A stretch of 64,000 bases of DNA from Kitasatospora fiedleri (GTDB taxonomy: Bacteria > Actinomycetota > Actinomycetes > Streptomycetales > Streptomycetaceae), in contig NZ_OX419519.1 in the NCBI RefSeq assembly GCF_948472415.1, positions 2,542,001 through 2,606,000 of the forward strand, written 5' to 3'. Both the position numbers and the translations under genes were made by a program. Position 1 is the first letter of the stretch, and each line of letters starts with the position of its first letter. This document shows positions 9,078 to 18,997 of the stretch, one piece after another. Below the pieces are notes generated by a model. The model had not been told where the DNA came from and did no database searches. It saw only the letters and a list, made by a program, of their open reading frames with translations.

Positions 9078-10187
9078 TCAGAGGGTCAGGAGCGGTTTGA
9101 GGTCTTCGTACTTCCGCGGGCCGATGCCGGGGACTTGGCGGAGTTGGTCGACGGATTGGAAGGGACCGTGGGCGAGGCGGTACTGGAGGATGCGTTGGGC
9201 CAGTGCGGGCCCCACGCCGGGGAGTGTGTCGAGTTGGTCCGCGCCGGCGCGGTTGAGGCTCACGGGGCCTGCTGGGGCTTCGCCCGTGGCCGCGCTACCG
9301 GGGAGGGGGTCGGTGCCTACGAGGATCTGCTCTCCATCGGTCAGTGGGCGGGCGAGGTTGAGGAGGCTGGTGTCGGTGTCGGGGAGCGGGCCGCCGGCGG
9401 CGGCCAGGGCATCGGCGACCCTTGAACCCGCGGGGAGGGTTCGCAGGCCGGGGTGTTGGACTTTCCCGGCGATGTCGATGACGAGGGGCGGTCCGGTCGG
9501 CTGGAGTACTGCCGCTCCTTCCGTGGTCCGGTCGGAGACGGATTCGGCTGTCGCGACAGCGGGGACGGAAACGGGGTGCGGTCGGCCGAGCCAGAAGTGC
9601 TGGACGGCATAGCCCGTGGCGAGGACGAGCAGAACGGTCAGACCGAGTACGGCCCGGCGGTCGAGGGCGAGCGCGCCCGGGAGGCGGAACCGCAGGGGCA
9701 GTTTCGGCGGGGTGGTGTGGGACACGGCGGCGGGGTTCGGGGTCGGTGGAGCTTCGGGTGGCGGCAGGTCCAGGTCCGACGGAGTGTCGGCCCAGTTGTC
9801 GTCGAACGGATCGGAGTCGGCGGGCCACTCCGGAGAGGAAGCGCCTTCCAGCGGGTCGACGCCGTCCCGAATCGACGCTCCGCCGCCGGGAGGATCTCGC
9901 TCCGGCGGCGAATCGGCTCTCGATGCCACGGGCGCTTCCGCCCGCACCGGAGCAAGGGGTTCAGCTGTCGCGATCTCTTCGGGTCGGCGTTCCGAGAACG
10001 CCGCCGAATCGGACTCCGCGTCGTGCGCCGACCACAGCGGCAGACCGTCTGCGGCAGCTGAAGGCGGTTCGAGTGCGAGGAGGTCGGAGTCGGCAGGCAG
10101 GTCTGCCGGGAGGATTCGGTCGAGACGGACCCGGGCGGTTGCGATGGCCAGACGGCGACGGGCTTGGGGGGTGGTGATGGTCCTCAT
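9078..10187 (-). CDS. comEA: ComEA-family helix-hairpin-helix DNA-binding membrane protein
   Basis: This 369-residue protein has a long, charged, cytoplasmic N-terminal region (about 180 residues). One transmembrane helix (AVLGLTVLLVLATGYAVQHFWL) follows, then an SLBB-type domain (VIDIAGKVQHPGLRTLPAGSRV) and a C-terminal tandem helix-hairpin-helix module. Both HhH hairpins are clear (LPGVGPALAQRI and VPGIGPRKYEDL). ComEA receives double-stranded DNA at the outer membrane face and hands it to ComEC. The start is ATG at 10187. The N-terminal extension is much longer than in Bacillus ComEA, which is typical of actinobacterial versions. A pair of DnaA-box-like repeats lies just upstream. Confidence 0.9.
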   Translation of the reverse strand: MRTITTPQARRRLAIATARVRLDRILPADLPADSDLLALEPPSAAADGLPLWSAHDAESDSAAFSERRPEEIATAEPLAPVRAEAPVASRADSPPERDPPGGGASIRDGVDPLEGASSPEWPADSDPFDDNWADTPSDLDLPPPEAPPTPNPAAVSHTTPPKLPLRFRLPGALALDRRAVLGLTVLLVLATGYAVQHFWLGRPHPVSVPAVATAESVSDRTTEGAAVLQPTGPPLVIDIAGKVQHPGLRTLPAGSRVADALAAAGGPLPDTDTSLLNLARPLTDGEQILVGTDPLPGSAATGEAPAGPVSLNRAGADQLDTLPGVGPALAQRILQYRLAHGPFQSVDQLRQVPGIGPRKYEDLKPLLTL

Positions 10188-10239
10188 GCCGAGGACAGTA
10201 GAACGGTGCTGACGACCCGTCGGAGAATTCGCCCACCCC

Positions 10240-10266
10240 TGTGGATAACTCCGGCTTGTGGATAAC
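10240..10266. promoter_or_regulatory. tandem DnaA-box-like repeats upstream of comEA
   Basis: TGTGGATAAC occurs at 10240-10249 and again at 10257-10266, in the same orientation and 17 bases apart. The reverse complement contains TTATCCACA, a perfect match to the bacterial DnaA box (Streptomyces prefers TTGTCCACA). The pair sits 53-79 bases upstream of the comEA start codon. Confidence 0.5.
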
Positions 10267-10299
10267 TCTTGTCGCTCGAACGAGTGATTCCAGCGGGGT

Positions 10300-11265
10300 T
10301 CAGTCCGACGATGCGACGATCGGAGAGACCACTACGGCCAGCAATCCGGGGCCGACGTGCGCACCGATCACAGCGCCGACCTCGCTGACGTAGAGCTCTT
10401 TCAGCCCGGGCACCCGTTCCCGCAGCCGTTCCGCCAGTGGTTCGGCCCGGTTTTCGGCGGCCAGGTGGTGGACGGTGATGTCCACCGGCCGCTGACCCGC
10501 GCGTTCGACGGCGATCTCTTCCAGCCGGGCGATCGCCCGGGAGGCGGTGCGGACCTTCTCCAGCGGCTCGATCCGCCCTCCGGCCAGGTGCAGCAGTGGT
10601 TTCACCGCCAGTGCGGAGCCGACCAGTGCCTGAGCGGTTCCGATCCGGCCCCCGCGCCGCAGGTGCTCCAGGGTGTCGACGTAGAAGAAGCTTGCGGTGC
10701 CGGCGGCCCGGTCTTCGGCGGCGGCGACCACCCGGTCGAGGTCCACCTCGACGGCGTCGGCATCGGCGTCGACAGCTGCGCCCTGGCCGCCGTCAGTTCC
10801 GTCTCCGCCTCCGCCTCCGCCGCCGGACGCCGAACCGGCCCGGGCCGCGTCCAGCGCCTGGGCCGATTCGGCTGCGGCCAGGACGCAGCTGCCCAGGGCC
10901 ATACCGACCAGTCGGCTGTCGACCACCCGGACTGGGATCGAAACCTCGGCGGCGGCCAGTTGGGCGGCCTCCGCGGTGCCGGAGAGCTCGGCCGACAGGT
11001 GGATGGAGACGATGCCGCGTGCACCGGCTTCGGCGGCCGCCCGGTAGGCGGCGGCGAAGGTCTCGGGGCTGGGGCGGGAAGTCGTCACCCGCTGCTTGGA
11101 GCGCAGGGCCTCCGCGACGTCCTTCGGGGAAATCTCGACGCCTTCCGCGAAGACCTCGTCACCCACCGCGACGCTGAGCGGGACCACCCTGATGCGGTGC
11201 CGGTCCACTGCCTGCTGGGGCAGATACGCGGTGGAATCCGTGACAAGTGCGAGGTGGCCGGGCAT
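10300..11265 (-). CDS. DegV-family fatty-acid-binding protein
   Basis: This 321-residue protein begins MPGHLALVTDSTAYLPQQ, with the DegV N-terminal motif VTDSTAYL, the TSRPSPETF segment and the ligand-binding SIHLSAELSGTAEAAQ motif. The C-terminal half carries TLEHLRRGGRIG and the late EVGAVIGAHVGPG motif. DegV/FakB proteins bind fatty acids and, in Firmicutes, present them to a fatty acid kinase. The kinase partner is not in this window. A Gly-rich, Asp-rich insertion (SGGGGGGGDGTDGG followed by DADADAVEVD) interrupts the middle and is probably a surface loop. ATG at 11265 starts the fold; a ribosome binding site is weak. Confidence 0.85.
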   Translation of the reverse strand: MPGHLALVTDSTAYLPQQAVDRHRIRVVPLSVAVGDEVFAEGVEISPKDVAEALRSKQRVTTSRPSPETFAAAYRAAAEAGARGIVSIHLSAELSGTAEAAQLAAAEVSIPVRVVDSRLVGMALGSCVLAAAESAQALDAARAGSASGGGGGGGDGTDGGQGAAVDADADAVEVDLDRVVAAAEDRAAGTASFFYVDTLEHLRRGGRIGTAQALVGSALAVKPLLHLAGGRIEPLEKVRTASRAIARLEEIAVERAGQRPVDITVHHLAAENRAEPLAERLRERVPGLKELYVSEVGAVIGAHVGPGLLAVVVSPIVASSD

Positions 11266-11383
11266 GTGCCGGAGGTTACCCGCCACGGGGCCGAGAAGAC
11301 AGCGCTCGTTATTCGGTGGTTTGCTCCTCAGGGGGTGGGGTAATTTCTCCGCACACGGAAAGCGACCGTCTCGTGACGCGGGG

Positions 11384-12154
11384 TCAGGGGCGGTTGGGTC
11401 CTGCCGGGTTCGGCTTGCGGAGGCGGTCGGCGAGGCGGGAGAGCGGCTCGGCGGCCAACCCCAGCAGTTCCTCGGCACTGGTCGGGCGGCCGGAGCCGAG
11501 TCCCTTGCGGCGGTCGACGGGCTCCTCCGCAGAGGCGGCGGTGCCCGGGGAGTCCGTTCCGTCGGCGGGGGCCGAGGCGGTGCCGAGGCCGTCAGCGGCA
11601 GTGGGCTCGGCGGGGGTCCAGTGGCGCAGAGCACCGGCCTCGTCCTGGCACTCCTTGCCGAGGCGGGCGAGCTCGTCGTCGGCGAAGCGGCGCATCCGGT
11701 CCTGGGCGGCCCAGCGCAGGGAGTCCGCGGAGTGGGTGATCCGCTCAGTGCGCTCGCGCAGTTCGGGGAGTTTGGCGGCGACCCGGCTGTTCTGCGGCTC
11801 GCGCTCCAGCATGCGGAGTTCGGAGTCGAGTTCCGCGGCGTGCGAGTCGAGGCGGGCGAGCAGTTGGAGCGCGTCGCCGAGTTGGCCGTCCTGCGGGAGG
11901 CCGGACTCCAGGACCTGGCGGGTGGAGTCCAGGGCGGTGCGCAGGGACAGCCGGAGCGCAGCGATCCGGCCCTGCTCCCCCGGCCTGGTGATGCTCTTCG
12001 CCTTCAGGGCCGCGTTCTCCACCGCCCGCTGGGCGTTGGCGCTGTGTCGGTCGACCTTGGCCGCCACCGCCTTCGCCGCCTTCACCGTTCCGACCACGGC
12101 CATCACCAGCAGCGCCACCCCGAACAGCGCGACCACTACACCGAGCGCTTCCAT
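11384..12154 (-). CDS. conserved membrane-anchored coiled-coil protein, function unknown
   Basis: The 256-residue protein starts with a hydrophobic helix (LGVVVALFGVALLVMAVVGTV, residues 4-24) that probably anchors it in the membrane. A long charged helical region with heptad-like spacing follows (about 40-180), containing RHSANAQRAVENAALKAKS and ELRERTERITHSADSLR. The C-terminus is Ala/Thr/Ser-rich and disordered. The start is ATG at 12154 with a purine-rich GGTGGG stretch a few bases upstream. I do not recognise a named family. It lies in the same orientation between leuS and degV. Confidence 0.65.
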   Translation of the reverse strand: MEALGVVVALFGVALLVMAVVGTVKAAKAVAAKVDRHSANAQRAVENAALKAKSITRPGEQGRIAALRLSLRTALDSTRQVLESGLPQDGQLGDALQLLARLDSHAAELDSELRMLEREPQNSRVAAKLPELRERTERITHSADSLRWAAQDRMRRFADDELARLGKECQDEAGALRHWTPAEPTAADGLGTASAPADGTDSPGTAASAEEPVDRRKGLGSGRPTSAEELLGLAAEPLSRLADRLRKPNPAGPNRP

Positions 12155-12511
12155 CAGGAGCCCACCTTCCGCCCGTGACCGGCCCTGGACCGCCCGGTGC
12201 GGTCCGCGCGTCCGCCGGAACCTCCACCGTAGCCCGGAGCGGCGACCGACAGCAGGTCGCGGGCATGCCTCAGGCCCGAGATCAGGGACAGCTCAGGGAT
12301 GTCCCCAAGCGATCTCCCTTACTCCCGGACGGTGTCCGCACCCTGCGGCCCAGGTCGGACCCGTTGCCCGGCCTGCATTCGAAGGCCACATCCGAAGGCC
12401 ACCCACGAGGGCCGCATCCGAAGAGCACGCACGAAAACCACGCACGAAGAACGGAGCCACCTTGTTCGCACTTCTCCGACTGCCGGCCCGCCCGTACCCG
12501 TGGACGGTAAA
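12155..12511. other. non-coding region between leuS and the coiled-coil gene
   Basis: No convincing gene is seen. The notable content is a degenerate tandem array at about 12376-12456. Its 11-15-base units all resemble CATCCGAAGGCCAC or CACGAAAACCACG, and A/C content is higher than in the surroundings. Confidence 0.45.
12376..12456. repeat. degenerate tandem repeat, units of 11-15 bases
   Basis: At least five consecutive units share the pattern (A)(T/C)(T/C)CGAAGGCCAC or ACGAA-AC-ACGC. Unit length varies, so this is an imperfect array rather than a clean minisatellite. Confidence 0.5.
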
Positions 12512-12545
12512 GGGCCGGCCACCCCGCGGCGGGAGTGACCGGCCC
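12512..12545 (-). terminator. terminator of leuS
   Basis: A stem GGGCCGG (12512-12518) with CCGGCCC (12539-12545) continues after one mismatch and encloses a CCCGC/GCGGG inner pairing. It starts 34 bases beyond the leuS stop on the minus strand. Confidence 0.65.
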
Positions 12546-12578
12546 GATCCGGCCGACAGCGGGTCGGCCCGGGTCTCG

Positions 12579-15452
<2,874 letters not shown>

Positions 15453-15503
15453 GGTCCTTCAGGCTCCATCGTCATCAGTCAGCGAACAGGCCGTAGAAAG
15501 CAG

Positions 15504-15524
15504 AAAACCCCTCCGCAGGAGGGG
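15504..15524 (-). terminator. leuS attenuator (intrinsic terminator in the leader)
   Basis: On the minus strand CCCCTCC (15524 down to 15518) pairs with GGAGGGG (15514 down to 15508) around a TGC loop. TTTT at 15507-15504 follows directly. A hairpin with a T tract is rare in this GC-rich genome, and it lies between the leader peptide and leuS. Confidence 0.8.
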
Positions 15525-15560
15525 ACGCCACGCCGACTCCGGCCGTCAAGCCGGTCCTGG

Positions 15561-15599
15561 TCAGCGCGGCCGGCTAAGAAGCAGGCGCACAGTTCGCAT
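15561..15599 (-). CDS. leucine leader peptide of leuS (MRTVRLLLSRPR)
   Basis: This 12-codon reading frame encodes MRTVRLLLSRPR and a TGA stop. It carries three consecutive leucine codons (CTG CTT CTT), two of them CTT, which is uncommon in such GC-rich DNA. The stop codon lies 36 bases before the attenuator hairpin. Ribosome stalling at the Leu codons when Leu-tRNA is scarce would change folding of the AGCCGG/CCGGCT stem that spans the stop codon and so affect terminator formation. A TACCCT -10-like box ends 6 bases before the ATG, which suggests a leaderless transcript. Leucine attenuators are known in actinobacteria; the exact antiterminator pairing is not worked out here. Confidence 0.7.
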   Translation of the reverse strand: MRTVRLLLSRPR

Positions 15600-15605
15600 G
15601 GGCTC

Positions 15606-15611
15606 AGGGTA
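15606..15611 (-). promoter_or_regulatory. candidate -10 box for leuS leader transcript
   Basis: TACCCT on the minus strand ends 6 bases before the leader-peptide ATG. This spacing is typical of leaderless actinobacterial mRNAs that start at the A of ATG. No good -35 element is seen. Confidence 0.4.
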
Positions 15612-15734
15612 CCGCACCCCTTCAACCCGCTTTCGCGCCACCGCGTCAATCCCCCGGCCACACAACCTGGCCCGCCGCGTCCCCACCGGCCGCACGCCCC
15701 GGCCCCGCGGCCCGGAGCCCCGAGCCGATCGCGG

Positions 15735-17027
15735 CTACGCCTCCGCGCGCATCGCGGTGTCGAAGTCCCGCAGGGCCCGGGCCACCCGCGCCGACTGCAT
15801 GCCGGCCGCGAGCAGCCGCGCCCGCTCCGCGGTCCGCTCCGCCTCCGCCCGCTCCCCGGTGCGGCGATAGGAGTCGGCGAGGCGCACCATCAGCAGCGCC
15901 TTGGCCCGGGCCCGCTCCACCGAGAGCGAGCCGATCGCGGTGAGCAGCAGGCTGCGCGCCTGCTCGTGCTCGCCGAGCAGCAGGTACCCCTCGCCGACCA
16001 TCCCCTCCAGGTCGGCCCGTTCCTGCACGTGCCCCGTCGCGTCCGCCAGCACCCGGAACGCCAGCTCGGCGACCGCCTCCGCGCTGATCTGCTCCCCCTT
16101 GCGGCCGTGCGCCCGGGAGATCCGCCCCAGTTGCAGGGCGCGTTCCCGGGGCGTCAGCACGCCGTCGGCGGCGCGCAGCGCGGTGGAGAGCATCGCCACC
16201 GGGTCCAGCCCCCGCCCGCCGGAGTTGTACGTCGCCTGGACGGCGAGGCAGCCGACCACGCCGACGCCGAGCCGCGGGTCACCGGAGACGTGCGCGGCCC
16301 GCAGCGCGGCGACGAAGGCCCGCTGCGCGGCGGCGTCGTTGCCCATGTCGTAGTTGGCCCAGCCCACCAGCCGGGCCAGCCGGCTGGCCGCCCCGTAGAG
16401 TTCGCGGCCGAGCGCCTCGTCGTAGCTGCCGAGCTCCAACAGCTTTCCCAGCATGGCGAGTTCGGCCTTGGCGAGGTCGAGGATCAGGCCGCCGCCGTAG
16501 GTGCGCTCCAGCCGCTGCTTGGATTCGTAGGACAGCCGCAGGTCGGCCAGCTGCTCCGGGGCGATCCGCAGCGCCCCCTCCCCGCCGGTGACCGGCGGCG
16601 GCGGGGAGGCCCAGTGCCGGGCCGCCTGTTCCAGTTCGTCGCCGCGGAACAGGTCGGTCAGGCGCACCGGGGCGCCGTCGGCGCCCGCCTCGCGGAGTGC
16701 GGTCTGGGCGGTGTCGGCGGTCCACGGGTCGGTCAGCAGCCGGGGCGAGAGCATCTTGGCGCCCCGGTGGGAGCCCATCTGCCCCCAGAGCTGCTCGTAG
16801 GTGACGGCGATGCCGACGCTGCGGCCCAGCACCTCGCAGACGGTCTGGTCGTGCGGCGAGCGCGGCACCATGCCCCGGTCCCGCCACTTGTACGGCGCGG
16901 TGGAGCTGATCGCCAGGCCGGCCGGGAGCACCGCGTTCACCTCGCGGGCCAGCCGCTCCGGGCTCCAACCGAGCTGGTGGAGTATCCGGGCGAGCTCGTC
17001 GTTCCGTTTTCGCACCAGGTCGGCCAT
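15735..17027 (-). CDS. TPR-domain transcriptional regulator (NsdA-like)
   Basis: This 430-residue protein has an N-terminal helix-turn-helix-like segment (about 1-75: RNDELARILHQLGWSPERLA ... SSTAPYKWRDRGMVPRSP ... TVCEVLGR). A long helical-repeat region of TPR type follows (about 200-420), with repeated pairs such as LLLGEHEQARSLLLTAIGSL and YRRTGERAEAERTAERARLL. This is the architecture of Streptomyces regulators such as NsdA that repress differentiation or antibiotic production. Whether this is NsdA or a paralogue cannot be settled here. The start is ATG at 17027. It lies between the tRNA-Ala cluster and leuS, same strand. Confidence 0.7.
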   Translation of the reverse strand: MADLVRKRNDELARILHQLGWSPERLAREVNAVLPAGLAISSTAPYKWRDRGMVPRSPHDQTVCEVLGRSVGIAVTYEQLWGQMGSHRGAKMLSPRLLTDPWTADTAQTALREAGADGAPVRLTDLFRGDELEQAARHWASPPPPVTGGEGALRIAPEQLADLRLSYESKQRLERTYGGGLILDLAKAELAMLGKLLELGSYDEALGRELYGAASRLARLVGWANYDMGNDAAAQRAFVAALRAAHVSGDPRLGVGVVGCLAVQATYNSGGRGLDPVAMLSTALRAADGVLTPRERALQLGRISRAHGRKGEQISAEAVAELAFRVLADATGHVQERADLEGMVGEGYLLLGEHEQARSLLLTAIGSLSVERARAKALLMVRLADSYRRTGERAEAERTAERARLLAAGMQSARVARALRDFDTAMRAEA

Positions 17028-17084
17028 GCCACGACGGTAGCGGCCCCGCGCACCGCCCGGCAGGGGAGTCCCGTGAACGACCGA

Positions 17085-17108
17085 AGGCCGCCCCTCTCGG
17101 GACGGCCT
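17085..17108 (-). terminator. terminator after the last tRNA-Ala
   Basis: AGGCCG (17085-17090) pairs with CGGCCT (17103-17108), extended inward by CCC/GGG after one mismatch. It lies 12 bases beyond the 3' end of the tRNA at 17120-17192 on the minus strand. Confidence 0.65.
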
Positions 17109-17119
17109 CCGGACTGCTG

Positions 17120-17192
17120 TGGAGCTAAGGAGAATCGAACTCCTGACCTATTGCATGCCATGCAATCGCTCTACCAACTGAGCTATAGCCCC
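17120..17192 (-). tRNA. tRNA-Ala(GGC), copy 1
   Basis: A 73-base cloverleaf: acceptor GGGGCTA/TAGCTCC with A73, D-arm GCTC/GAGC, anticodon stem ATTGC/GCAAT around loop ATGGCAT (anticodon GGC) and T-arm AGGAG/CTCCT with loop TTCGATT. CCA is not encoded. Identical to the two copies upstream. Confidence 0.97.
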
Positions 17193-17434
17193 ATGCTGTT
17201 ACTGCTACTACCACCGTCACCTGCGGTTTCCCTCGGCGACATCGATAACTCTACACGGTCGGCGCCCCCGGCCCTAATCCGTTCCGACGCCCCCGCGACG
17301 GCCCCGGCCGCCCCCTCCCCCACCCCCCTCCTCGCCTCCCGCCCCGACCCCGGCCCGCCCTCCGGACCCAGCTCCGGACCCAGCTCCAGGCCCGGCCCCG
17401 CCCTAAGCTCCAGGCCGAGTCCAAGAAACACCGA
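17193..17434. other. spacer between tRNA-Ala copies, no gene seen
   Basis: A C-rich stretch with a short tandem repeat CAGCTCCGGACC (about 17360-17383). No ribosome binding site or protein pattern supports a gene. Confidence 0.4.
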
Positions 17435-17463
17435 AGGCCGCCACCCTGTTCGGGCAGCGGCCT
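17435..17463 (-). terminator. terminator after tRNA-Ala copy 2
   Basis: AGGCCGC (17435-17441) pairs with GCGGCCT (17457-17463). The minus-strand sequence beyond it is comparatively T-rich (TTCGGTGTTTCTTGG). It lies 14 bases past the tRNA 3' end. Confidence 0.7.
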
Positions 17464-17476
17464 CGCGGAACTGCTG

Positions 17477-17549
17477 TGGAGCTAAGGAGAATCGAACTCC
17501 TGACCTATTGCATGCCATGCAATCGCTCTACCAACTGAGCTATAGCCCC
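17477..17549 (-). tRNA. tRNA-Ala(GGC), copy 2
   Basis: Identical over all 73 bases to the other two copies; anticodon GGC. Only 38 bases separate it from copy 3, with no hairpin between them, so copies 3 and 2 are probably one precursor transcript. Confidence 0.97.
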
Positions 17550-17587
17550 GCGACACTGACGACCACTCACGGACCACCGGTGCGGAG

Positions 17588-17660
17588 TGGAGCTAAGGAG
17601 AATCGAACTCCTGACCTATTGCATGCCATGCAATCGCTCTACCAACTGAGCTATAGCCCC
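17588..17660 (-). tRNA. tRNA-Ala(GGC), copy 3
   Basis: Identical 73-base tRNA with anticodon GGC and no encoded CCA. It is first in transcription order and is preceded by a good promoter at 17721-17750. Confidence 0.97.
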
Positions 17661-17720
17661 GCAGTTCCGCGACTCCCGCCCCCGGTTTCCCGTCTGCGTT
17701 CCTCGCTGCGAACGAGGAAG

Positions 17721-17750
17721 ACTCTAGCTGGTCAGAGCCGGAACTGTGAA
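17721..17750 (-). promoter_or_regulatory. promoter of the tRNA-Ala cluster
   Basis: On the minus strand TTCACA (-35, 17745-17750) and TAGAGT (-10, 17721-17726) are separated by 18 bases. They lie about 61 bases before the first tRNA, just beyond the phosphatase stop codon. Confidence 0.6.
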
Positions 17751-17768
17751 ATCCGGGTCGGGCGGCCG

Positions 17769-18416
17769 TCAGGTCTCGTCGCCGATGACCGGCTGCGGCA
17801 GCGTTCCCGCGTTGTGCTCCAGCAGCCGCCAGCCGCGCGTGTCCTGGCCGAGCACCGACCAGCAGCAGTTGGAGAGGCCGCCGAAGCGCTCCCACAGCCG
17901 CGGCTCCAGGCCCAGCATCCGGCCGATCATGGTGCGGATGGTGCCGCCGTGGCTGACCACCACCAGGGTGCCGCCCTCCGGCAGCTTGTCCACCGCGTCG
18001 AGCACCACCGGGACGGCCCGGTCGGCCACCTCGGTGGCCAGCTCGCCGCCGCCGCGGCGCACCTGCTCGCCGTTCGCCCACGCCTCGTACTGCTCCGGGT
18101 ACCGGGCCCGGATCTCGGCGTTGGTGAGCCCCTGCCACTCCCCCGCGTAGGTCTCCCGCAGGCCCTCGTGGTGGTGCACCTCGAGGCCGGTGAGCCCGGC
18201 GAGCTCAGCGGCGGTGCGCCGGGCCCGTTGCAGGTCGGAGGAGATCAGCAGGTCGGGCCGGAGCCCGGCGAGCAGCCGGGCCGCCCGCTGGGCCTGGAAG
18301 ACGCCCTGGTCGGTGAGCTCGATGTCCGTCGTCCCTTGGAACCGCGATTCGAGGTTCCAGGAGGTCTGGCCGTGCCGCCAGAAGACGATGCGCGGCCAGA
18401 CCGCCGGGCGGCTCAG
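17769..18416 (-). CDS. histidine phosphatase / phosphoglycerate mutase-like protein
   Basis: This 215-residue branch-1 histidine phosphatase has the catalytic motif IVFWRHGQTSWN at residues 10-21 (nucleophilic His in RHG) and the ETYAGEWQG acid segment. The second catalytic His lies in VVSHGGTIRTM. Activity could be on phosphoglycerate or other phosphoesters; the sequence does not decide. No ATG, GTG or TTG gives a compact N-terminus. The best start is a CTG at 18416 whose CTGA overlaps the rsfS stop by four bases, so translational coupling to rsfS is likely. Automated annotation may start it inside rsfS. Confidence 0.85.
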   Translation of the reverse strand: MSRPAVWPRIVFWRHGQTSWNLESRFQGTTDIELTDQGVFQAQRAARLLAGLRPDLLISSDLQRARRTAAELAGLTGLEVHHHEGLRETYAGEWQGLTNAEIRARYPEQYEAWANGEQVRRGGGELATEVADRAVPVVLDAVDKLPEGGTLVVVSHGGTIRTMIGRMLGLEPRLWERFGGLSNCCWSVLGQDTRGWRLLEHNAGTLPQPVIGDET

Positions 18417-18850
18417 AGGTCGCCCCCGGAGACGGCGTTGCCGGCGGCGTCGGTGACGGCGTTCTCCGGCCGGTTGCGGGTGGCCAGCGCGTCCTCGGGG
18501 AGCGGCAGCTCGGGGCAGTCCTTCCACAGGCGGTCGAGCGAGTAGAAGGAGCGCTCCTCGGAGTGCTGGACGTGCACCACGATGTCCAGGTAGTCGAGCA
18601 GGATCCAGCGGCCCTCGCGCTCGCCCTCCCGGCGCACCGGCTTGATGTCGAGCTTCTCGCGCAGCTGGTCCTCGATCTCCTCGGCGATCGACCGCACCTG
18701 GCGGTCGTTGGCGGCGGAGGCGATCAGGAAGGCGTCGGTGATCGACAGCACCTCGCTGACGTCGAAGGCGATGATGTCGTGCGCCAGCTTGTCGGCCGCC
18801 GCCTGTGCGGCGACGGTGATCAGTTCCTGGCTTCGGTCGGTGACGGTCAC
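18413..18850 (-). CDS. rsfS: ribosomal silencing factor RsfS
   Basis: This 145-residue protein has the RsfS/DUF143 pattern: IIAFDVSEVLSITDAFLIAS, the GEREGRWILLDYLDIVVHVQ block and FYSLDRLW near the C-terminus. RsfS binds L14 and blocks joining of the ribosomal subunits in stationary phase or starvation. The start is GTG at 18850, preceded by GGAAGAG. It overlaps the downstream phosphatase by four bases and sits close to nadD, the common bacterial neighbourhood for this gene. A possible stress-type promoter lies directly upstream. Confidence 0.94.
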   Translation of the reverse strand: MTVTDRSQELITVAAQAAADKLAHDIIAFDVSEVLSITDAFLIASAANDRQVRSIAEEIEDQLREKLDIKPVRREGEREGRWILLDYLDIVVHVQHSEERSFYSLDRLWKDCPELPLPEDALATRNRPENAVTDAAGNAVSGGDL

Positions 18851-18876
18851 GTTGCTCTTCCGGCTCGGCTGTGGGG

Positions 18877-18902
18877 ATACCCTCCCAGGATCTCACGAAC
18901 AC
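18877..18902 (-). promoter_or_regulatory. candidate sigma-B-like promoter for rsfS
   Basis: Minus-strand GTGTTC (18897-18902) and GGGTAT (18877-18882) are 14 bases apart. This resembles the Streptomyces sigma-B family pattern (G-TT, 14-16 bases, GGGTAT/C). It ends 26 bases before the rsfS start and just inside the terminator of the preceding gene. Confidence 0.4.
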
Positions 18903-18903
18903 G

Positions 18904-18940
18904 ACGGAGCCCCCGAGCGTTTTCCGCCCGGGGGCTCCGT
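18904..18940 (-). terminator. terminator of the LCP-like gene
   Basis: A perfect 12-bp stem (18904-18915 with 18929-18940) has a 13-base loop. It lies 58 bases past the LCP-like stop and separates that transcript from rsfS. Confidence 0.8.
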
Positions 18941-18997
18941 CCCCGCCTCAACGGCGCCTCGACGGCACCCCGGCCGCCCCCGCGCAGCCGCCTCCGC

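Noticed and set aside
10201..10299. A replication origin suggested by the DnaA boxes
   Set aside because: Only two boxes are present, dnaA and dnaN are not nearby, and Streptomyces oriC has many clustered boxes.
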